Below, in pieces: positions 58,792-64,000 of a stretch of 64,000 bases of DNA. Positions within the stretch are counted from its first letter, which is position 1, and the number at the start of each line of letters is the position of its first letter. The notes under the pieces are model-generated. The model did not search any database. It was given only the letters and a program-made list of their open reading frames with translations, and had not been told where the DNA came from. A program made the position numbers and the translations under genes. The DNA is taken from positions 372,001 to 436,000 of the forward strand of contig JBMNKK010000003.1 in NCBI GenBank assembly GCA_050952125.1, read 5' to 3'. The stretch comes from UBA3951 sp050952125. GTDB lineage: Bacteria > Bacillota > Sulfobacillia > Fermentithermobacillales > Fermentithermobacillaceae.

Positions 58792-60039
58792 CTATGAACT
58801 GGAATCGAGCCTCGCGGCGACGGCCGCTTGGTCATCCTCACTCTCCATACGAGTTGGCTCGTTATTGGTATCGGGGGCCCTATCCCAAGATGCCCCGGCA
58901 CCCAGCACCTCATCATATACCGCAACGGTTTTCCCTGCAATGTCCTTCCAGGAGTAGTTCTCTGAAGAGACGGCCTTTGCCCTTAGCGCCATTTCTTCCG
59001 CTACTTTGGGGTTCCTGAGGAGGTAAAGCACAGAGTCTGCCAGGGCACGAGGATTGTCGGGCTCCACCGTGAGGCCGGTCACGCCGTGGGAGATAATCTC
59101 ACGCAGCCCACCCGCATTGCCGGCGATGCATGGAACGCCCGTTGCCATCGCCTCAAGCGCCACGATGCCGAACGGCTCGTACGCGCTGGGGAAGCAGGCG
59201 ATCCAAGCCCGGGAGTACAGATCTCTGAGCCCCCGGTCGTCAAGATGTCCGACCAGCTTCACCCGGTCTCCCAGTTGCCCGTGGTAAGCGCGCGTTCGGA
59301 TGTCGTGTTCCATCGGCCCTGCGCCTGCGATCACAAGTTCGGCGTCGGGGAACTCGCGCACCACGTCGTGCATGGCATCGACAAGCACGTGCGCTCCCTT
59401 CTCCGGCACGAGCCTGCCTACAAATATCACCAGCGGGTGGCTTGCCGTCTTCCTTTGTACCGCGAACCAGGAACCGTCGATACCGTTGGGTATTACCCTG
59501 ACTTTATCTCGGGGAACCCTGAATAGGCCCTGGACTTCTCTCCTCATGTGCCGGCTGCAGGTGATCACGCGGCAAGCCTCGTAGCAGAGCCACCACTCGG
59601 TCTCCGAGATGTGTGCCTGTGAGGGATTGTGGAGCCCCCGCTGCCGGCCGAACTCGGTCGCGTGGATGGTCGCAACAAGGGGCAGGTTCCACGAATGCTT
59701 CAGTGCCCTCGCCGCGTAGGCTACGACCCAGTCGTGGGCATGGATGACATCAAAGTCTTCCGCCTGAAGGAGCCTGTAAGCCGACTCGAGAAGGCTCACG
59801 TTCAGCTGTGTCGCCCAAGTGATGAAATCGGGCGGGTGCAGTTCGTAAGGGGCAACCGAAAGCACCTTGACCCCCTCATCATCCCAAACACGGGTGCCGC
59901 CCGCCGCGGACCTGGTCAGGACGGTTACCTCTGCGCCCCTCTCCAAGAGTGAACTGCTGATATGGCGCACGTGCCTCCCCAATCCTCCAACGTGGTTAGG
60001 CGGATACTCCCAAGACAACATCAATACGCGCCAAGTCAC
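58792..60039 (-). CDS. GT4-family glycosyltransferase
   Basis: GT-B fold retaining glycosyltransferase. MLSWEYPPNHVGGLGRHVRH start (acceptor side), HAHDWVVAYAA, IPNGID, FVGRLVPEKGAHVLVDAM and the E-x7-E motif YEPFGIVALEAMATG. Similar to alpha-glucan/glycogen synthases of the GT4 type, which would fit the GH57 branching enzyme in the window. GTG 60039 with GGAGGG; the longer open frame to 60327 overlaps the divergent gene. Hydrophilic ~45-residue tail. Confidence 0.9.
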   Translation of the reverse strand: MTWRVLMLSWEYPPNHVGGLGRHVRHISSSLLERGAEVTVLTRSAAGGTRVWDDEGVKVLSVAPYELHPPDFITWATQLNVSLLESAYRLLQAEDFDVIHAHDWVVAYAARALKHSWNLPLVATIHATEFGRQRGLHNPSQAHISETEWWLCYEACRVITCSRHMRREVQGLFRVPRDKVRVIPNGIDGSWFAVQRKTASHPLVIFVGRLVPEKGAHVLVDAMHDVVREFPDAELVIAGAGPMEHDIRTRAYHGQLGDRVKLVGHLDDRGLRDLYSRAWIACFPSAYEPFGIVALEAMATGVPCIAGNAGGLREIISHGVTGLTVEPDNPRALADSVLYLLRNPKVAEEMALRAKAVSSENYSWKDIAGKTVAVYDEVLGAGASWDRAPDTNNEPTRMESEDDQAAVAARLDSSS

Positions 60040-60141
60040 TTTGCATCCCTCCGCTCCAGATATGCTTTGCCCCTGAATCGCGCGGCGTATGCGGACCACC
60101 GGAAGGCCCTCCACATAACCTGAGATGAAAGGGGGAGTAGT

Positions 60142-61092
60142 ATGAGTGTTTCCCCGTGCTTTGACGCTGGCTCCCGTTTCTGCCCCTGCGAACTGGCCGA
60201 GCTTGGCCATTGCGTCGCCTGCTCCCTGCTGCGGGGCGAAACCGTCTGCACGTGTAGTTGGAGCGGCCTGTGTATATACTCGGAATTCATCCGGAACAAG
60301 AAGAAGCCCCGTCCGCGCAGGATCCACGCGGCTGGCGCGGTAGTCTCGAGATCCGATATTGGGGATAGGTCCTTAAGAGACGCCTTCATCGTGGAGATCG
60401 AAGTCCCGCCTGAGATCTCCCTGTGGTGTGTATTCCCCGGAAGCTTCGTCCTCCTTCGTCCCAAAGGGTCTCCTGAGAGGTTCAACGTGCCCCTGACCGT
60501 AATGCAGGCGGGAACTAGTACAGTGACGACGGCCGTGGAAGTGGTCGGCCCGAAGACCGGCGCTTTAGCCCGCAAAGCGAATGTGGGGAACCAAGTTACC
60601 GTAAGCGGCCCGTTCTGGTCGGGCCTTCAGGGATTCTGGAACCTAAAGAAATGTGCCGGAGGGCGCGCCCTGATCGTCGCCAAGGGCATTGCCCAGGGCT
60701 GCGCGGTCCACACCGCCAAGTATGTGGTGGACCGGGGGGGCTTTGCCAAGGTACTTCTGGGCCCCGGCCCCATAGGGCAGGTCTTCGCTGAAGGTGCGGT
60801 GAGGTCGGTGGGGGCATCGGTCGAGGTACTGCCCAAGACAAAGGACCACAACCTGGCCGCAATCTTCTCGGAGCTTACCGACGGGGAGTATGACGTGCTC
60901 GTAAGCCAAGGATCAAATCTCCAGCACGGCGCCTTACAAGAGCTGCTGAACGGCATGGAGAACCCGCCCAAGTTCGCTTGGTCCTCAAACCTTCCGATGA
61001 CTTGCGCCGAAGGCATCTGCGGGTCGTGCCTCGTTCAAGGTTTCAGAGGATGCAAAGCAAATCTCCCCGGCGGCGCCGGGTTTAGCTCATAG
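60142..61092 (+). CDS. PyrK/NfnA-like FAD/NAD(P)-binding electron transfer protein
   Basis: Residues 1-50 hold eight cysteines (at 6, 14, 16, 24, 27, 36, 38, 44), suggesting an additional metal cluster. Then a ferredoxin-reductase fold (ERFNVPLTVMQAG, VSGPFWSGLQGF) and a C-terminal 2Fe-2S motif MTCAEGICGSCLVQGFRGC as in PyrK. The NAD-binding GGGIG loop reads AKGIA. 316 aa. ATG with AAGGGGGAG. It is not next to pyrD; the partner is the FAD protein 20 bases downstream. Confidence 0.85.
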   Translation: MSVSPCFDAGSRFCPCELAELGHCVACSLLRGETVCTCSWSGLCIYSEFIRNKKKPRPRRIHAAGAVVSRSDIGDRSLRDAFIVEIEVPPEISLWCVFPGSFVLLRPKGSPERFNVPLTVMQAGTSTVTTAVEVVGPKTGALARKANVGNQVTVSGPFWSGLQGFWNLKKCAGGRALIVAKGIAQGCAVHTAKYVVDRGGFAKVLLGPGPIGQVFAEGAVRSVGASVEVLPKTKDHNLAAIFSELTDGEYDVLVSQGSNLQHGALQELLNGMENPPKFAWSSNLPMTCAEGICGSCLVQGFRGCKANLPGGAGFSS

Positions 61093-61112
61093 GATGCTAG
61101 GAGGTCAAACGC

Positions 61113-62411
61113 GTGAAGAGGCATCATGAAGTTCTGGTTGTCGGCGGAGGTTGGGCCGGCGTGTCGGCCGCCCTCTCAGCCAGGAACAGCGGGTGCGATG
61201 TTGCTGTCTGCGAAAGGACCGACATGCTGCTTGGTGCAGGCCTCGTCGGCGGCATCATGAGAAACAACGGCAGGTTCACGGCAGCCGAAGAAGCCATCGC
61301 TATGGGCTTCGGCGACCTATTCTTGCTGCTGGACAGCATCTCAAGACACAGAGGCATCCGGTTCCCGGGCCACCGGCACGCGAACCTGTACGACGTATTC
61401 ACGGTTGAGCCCGCGGTGCGTCAGCTTCTCGCCCAAAAAGGCATCACTGTCTACTCAAACAAGCGAATAACTGGACTCGCCAAGGAAGGCTCTGCAATCG
61501 TCAGAGTGTCGTCTGAGGACGGCGATACCTTCCATGCGTCAGCCTTCGTAGATGCCACAGGGTCTTCGGGCCCCCCTGGGCACTGCATGAGGTTCGGAAA
61601 CGGGTGCGCGGCCTGCATCCAGAGGTGCCCGGCGTACGGTCCACGGGTGAGCCTTACTTCCCTAATGGGTTTGCCCGAGTTCATGTCGACGCGCCGCAAA
61701 GGCTCATACGGAGCCATGTCGGGGTCGTGCAAGATCCATAAGGAAACGCTGTCGAAAGAGATCCGCGACCGGCTCGACAAGCACGGCGTCGCGGTGATCC
61801 CTCTCCCTGAAGCGCTGAGAAGCCCGAAGAAGCTTGAGACAAAAGTATGCCAGCAGTACGCTCTGCCGGAGTACGCCAACTCGATAGTCCTTCTTGACAC
61901 CGGCCATGCCAAACTGATGTCCCCTTATTTCCCTCTTGACGCCTTAAGAACGCTGGAGGGTTTTGAGGAGGCCCGGTATGCCGATCCCCTGGCAGGCGGC
62001 AGAGGCAACTCTATCAGGCTAACGGCAGTGTCGCCCCGTGACGCGAACCTCCGGGTGATCGGCGCAGATAACCTGTTCGTCGGCGGCGAACGCGTAGGCG
62101 TCTGTGTTGGCCACACCGAGGCAATAGTGACCGGCGCTCTTGCCGGGCGCAACGCGGCTCTCTTGGCGTCAGGGCGGCCGCTGACGGTCATTCCCGAGAC
62201 CCTCGCCACAGGCGACTTCATCATCCGGTCAGGCGTAGACTCGAACGGCGCGCCTGCGGTCGCGGACGGTTACGGTTTGTCTGCATCCCACACCTTTGCC
62301 GGTTCAGTGTTCTTCGACCGCATGAAAGCCCTTAACCTGTACTCGGATGACGCTCAGGTCTGCCGTAATCGCGTTAAGGAATCAGGAGCCGAAATGCTGT
62401 TTCTTGCGTAG
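61113..62411 (+). CDS. FAD-dependent oxidoreductase with CxxCxxxC cluster
   Basis: Rossmann FAD site VLVVGGGWAGVSAALSA, GIMRNNGRF, FVDATGSSG, a probable iron-sulfur motif CAACIQRCP, and DNLFVGGERVGVCVGHTEAI near the end, like GidA/TrmFO-type flavoproteins. 432 aa. Encoded with the PyrK-like gene, so a two-subunit flavin/Fe-S oxidoreductase is likely; substrate unknown. Its last 30 bases overlap the convergent P-type ATPase. Confidence 0.85.
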   Translation: MKRHHEVLVVGGGWAGVSAALSARNSGCDVAVCERTDMLLGAGLVGGIMRNNGRFTAAEEAIAMGFGDLFLLLDSISRHRGIRFPGHRHANLYDVFTVEPAVRQLLAQKGITVYSNKRITGLAKEGSAIVRVSSEDGDTFHASAFVDATGSSGPPGHCMRFGNGCAACIQRCPAYGPRVSLTSLMGLPEFMSTRRKGSYGAMSGSCKIHKETLSKEIRDRLDKHGVAVIPLPEALRSPKKLETKVCQQYALPEYANSIVLLDTGHAKLMSPYFPLDALRTLEGFEEARYADPLAGGRGNSIRLTAVSPRDANLRVIGADNLFVGGERVGVCVGHTEAIVTGALAGRNAALLASGRPLTVIPETLATGDFIIRSGVDSNGAPAVADGYGLSASHTFAGSVFFDRMKALNLYSDDAQVCRNRVKESGAEMLFLA

Positions 62412-64000
62412 GAAAGCAGACCGGTAAAGGTCAGGGAACACCGAGGCCAAGAAGACGACGCTCCACTGTGCAAAGCTAAGTGGAACGGTCCGGAAAAGCA
62501 TGCTGACCGGCCGGTAATGTATGGTCACAAAGAGCATCAACCATGAAAGCACGGATGCGCCAACGAGGAGCGGGTTGCCGAAGATACCTATCTCCGTTAC
62601 GGCCCTCGTTTCACTGCGGCAGTCGAAGGCGGCGACCAGTTGGACGGTCACCAAAGTGGCGTAAGCCATGGTGGAAGCCAGCTGGACGTCGCCGCTCCTC
62701 ATCATGTAGAGGAATATGAGGAGGGTGACCGTGCCGACGTAGACCCCCCGCGACACAATGAGCCGGAGGAGGCCCCTGGAAAAGACCCCTTCTGACGGAT
62801 CTCGGGGAGGACGGTCCATTATGTCCGGCAGCGGCGGATCCATCCCCAAAGCCAGTGCGGGCAACCCGTCTGTGATGAGGTTCATCCAGAGAAGCTCCGT
62901 AGGGCTAAGCGGCATGGGCAGCCTGAGCACCGTAGCGCCCAACATGGTGATGACCTCTCCGATGTTGCACGACAGAAGATACCTTATGAACTTGCGGACG
63001 TTGTCGTATATCGCCCGCCCCTCTTCGACGGCTTTGACGACTGTGGAGAAATTGTCGTCCGTGAGGACCACCGAACTGGCTTCGCGGGCAACATCGGTTC
63101 CGCCAAGGCCCATAGATACCCCAACTGCCGCTTCTTTCAGAGCCGGAGCGTCGTTCACGCCATCGCCGGTCATGGCTACCACTTCACCGGCTCTCTTTAG
63201 ACACTTAACGATCCTTATTTTCTGAGCCGGAGATACTCTGGCAAAGACCGAGCACCGCGACACCAACGACTGCAGCGCAAAGTCAGATAGGCCGTCAATC
63301 GAGTCCCCGGTCGTCCCCCTCTCGCCGGGAGACAGGATCCCTGCTTGCCGGGCGACGCTCTCCGCGGTCGTCAAGTGGTCTCCTGTAACTAAGATGGGCC
63401 TTATACCCGCTCTCTTGGAGATTAGGACCGCCCGCGGCCCCTCCTCGCGCAGGGTGTCGGCCATGGCCAGACACCCGTACAGGCTGAGCGGACCTTCGCT
63501 GAACTCTGCCCCGGCCAGCATCCCGTTGGTCTCTTCCCTGCCTGCTACCGCGAGAACCCGCATGCCCCGCCCAGCCGCTTCCTCTACCCACGCCTCCCAA
63601 GCTCTCCTCTGTTCCCCGGTGAGCGGGCGCTTTTTCCCGTCCCGTACCTCTGTGGTACAGGCCGGGATAATTCTGCCCGGCGCTCCCTTTGTGCACACTA
63701 AAGCCCCCTTTTGGGTCTTCACGAGAACGCTCATCATCCGCTTTTCGGGCGAAAAGGGGTGTTCCGCCAGCCTAGGATACCGCGTGTCCAGTGACTGAAC
63801 GTGGATACCCGCTCGGACCGCCCCTAAGACAATAGCCTGTTCGGTCGGGTCTTCCCCTGCAGACGCGTCCTTACCCGGCGTGTGCCTGGCATCAGACGCC
63901 AAGAGCGCTACCTCAAGTATGTCCCGCACCTCATGATCGTTTGCTTCTGAGAATACCGTCTTGACGTCGGGTCCCTGCCTTGCCGGGATCCCGATCTCGC
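62382..64000 (-). CDS. Ca2+-type P-type ATPase (N-terminus off the window)
   Basis: The frame is open to the right edge, so no start is visible. Present are part of the N domain (KGAPGRIIP), the P domain end TGDGVNDAPALKEAAVG, and the C-terminal membrane helices with LLWMNLITDGLPALALG, a signature of Ca2+ pumps of type IIA. The DKTGT phosphorylation site lies beyond the window. A Mn2+/Ca2+ preference cannot be settled. Confidence 0.94.
   Translation of the reverse strand, partial: EIGIPARQGPDVKTVFSEANDHEVRDILEVALLASDARHTPGKDASAGEDPTEQAIVLGAVRAGIHVQSLDTRYPRLAEHPFSPEKRMMSVLVKTQKGALVCTKGAPGRIIPACTTEVRDGKKRPLTGEQRRAWEAWVEEAAGRGMRVLAVAGREETNGMLAGAEFSEGPLSLYGCLAMADTLREEGPRAVLISKRAGIRPILVTGDHLTTAESVARQAGILSPGERGTTGDSIDGLSDFALQSLVSRCSVFARVSPAQKIRIVKCLKRAGEVVAMTGDGVNDAPALKEAAVGVSMGLGGTDVAREASSVVLTDDNFSTVVKAVEEGRAIYDNVRKFIRYLLSCNIGEVITMLGATVLRLPMPLSPTELLWMNLITDGLPALALGMDPPLPDIMDRPPRDPSEGVFSRGLLRLIVSRGVYVGTVTLLIFLYMMRSGDVQLASTMAYATLVTVQLVAAFDCRSETRAVTEIGIFGNPLLVGASVLSWLMLFVTIHYRPVSMLFRTVPLSFAQWSVVFLASVFPDLYRSAFLRKKQHFGS

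Noticed and set aside
63929..63929. Internal start of the P-type ATPase
   Set aside because: The frame stays open to base 64000 and the pump needs its N-terminal half, so this is an internal codon.
1..64000. CRISPR arrays, tRNA or rRNA genes, insertion sequences, prophage genes
   Set aside because: No spaced direct repeats, cloverleaf-like sequence, transposase, integrase or phage structural gene was seen on either strand.

Overview
This window is a chromosomal segment of a spore-forming member of the Bacillota (Firmicutes), moderately G+C-rich, with frequent GTG and TTG starts. The spore-former reading rests on spore genes seen directly: an alpha/beta-type small acid-soluble spore protein (SASP), the SASP protease gpr, ylbJ, a 26-codon spoVM and a tepA-ylzJ pair. 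Gene order follows the Bacillus subtilis ylb-ylo-ylq backbone closely. Two traits in one operon resemble Actinobacteria instead: an mIHF-type nucleoid protein and a PriA whose helicase motifs have decayed. I cannot name the species. I found no rRNA, tRNA, CRISPR array, insertion sequence or prophage, and no gene-free stretch longer than about 300 bases.

Layout. 1-2918 (minus): left edge of a Tad/Flp-type pilus cluster (cpaB, a MinD-like gene, cpaF running off the window). 3215-5663: a secreted SLH-domain protein and a membrane TPR protein, converging. 5785-6990: threonine synthase. 7030-13212 (minus): ribosome and SRP genes (rbgA, lepB, rplS, trmD, ylqD, khpA, rpsP, ffh, ylxM, ftsY), followed upstream by smc, with an S24-like regulator divergent from it. 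17426-24819 (minus): fatty-acid synthesis from fapR to fabF, plus rnc, read from a promoter with an inverted repeat at its start site. 24984-29681: rpmF, DUF177, a Lon-like protease, ylbJ, coaD and a small transporter. 29717-32065: gpr, a creatininase-family enzyme and the SASP gene with a sigma-G-like promoter. 32137-36300 (minus): recG, fakA, yloU. 36417-36629 (plus): rpmB.

36711-49275 (minus) is a 15-gene run read mihF, remA, gmk, rpoZ, priA, def-fmt fusion, a YugP-type protease, rsmB, rlmN, prpC, prkC, rsgA, rpe, an unknown membrane protein and spoVM. 49550-55241 holds an alpha-glucan pair (DUF4912 and a GH57 branching enzyme), tepA, ylzJ, a glycine-rich membrane miniprotein, a radical SAM/SPASM protein and an L,D-transpeptidase. 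55353-60039 (minus) holds uppP, an ABC-2 exporter and a GT4 glycosyltransferase. 60142-62411 (plus) encodes a paired PyrK-like and FAD redox system. The window ends inside a Ca2+-type P-ATPase.

How they work together: fapR/plsX/fabH/fabD/fabG/acpP/fabF make fatty acids, and a DegV protein inside that operon together with FakA probably recycles exogenous or released fatty acids. Fmt and deformylase, the two ends of the formyl-methionine cycle, are one polypeptide here. PrkC and PrpC form a kinase/phosphatase pair. The most unusual items are the Def-Fmt fusion, the helicase-dead PriA next to mIHF, the radical SAM module with two inverted repeats and a miniprotein, the PyrK-like/FAD pair with extra cysteine clusters, and start sites at thrC, cpaB and the ABC permease that do not follow the usual pattern.
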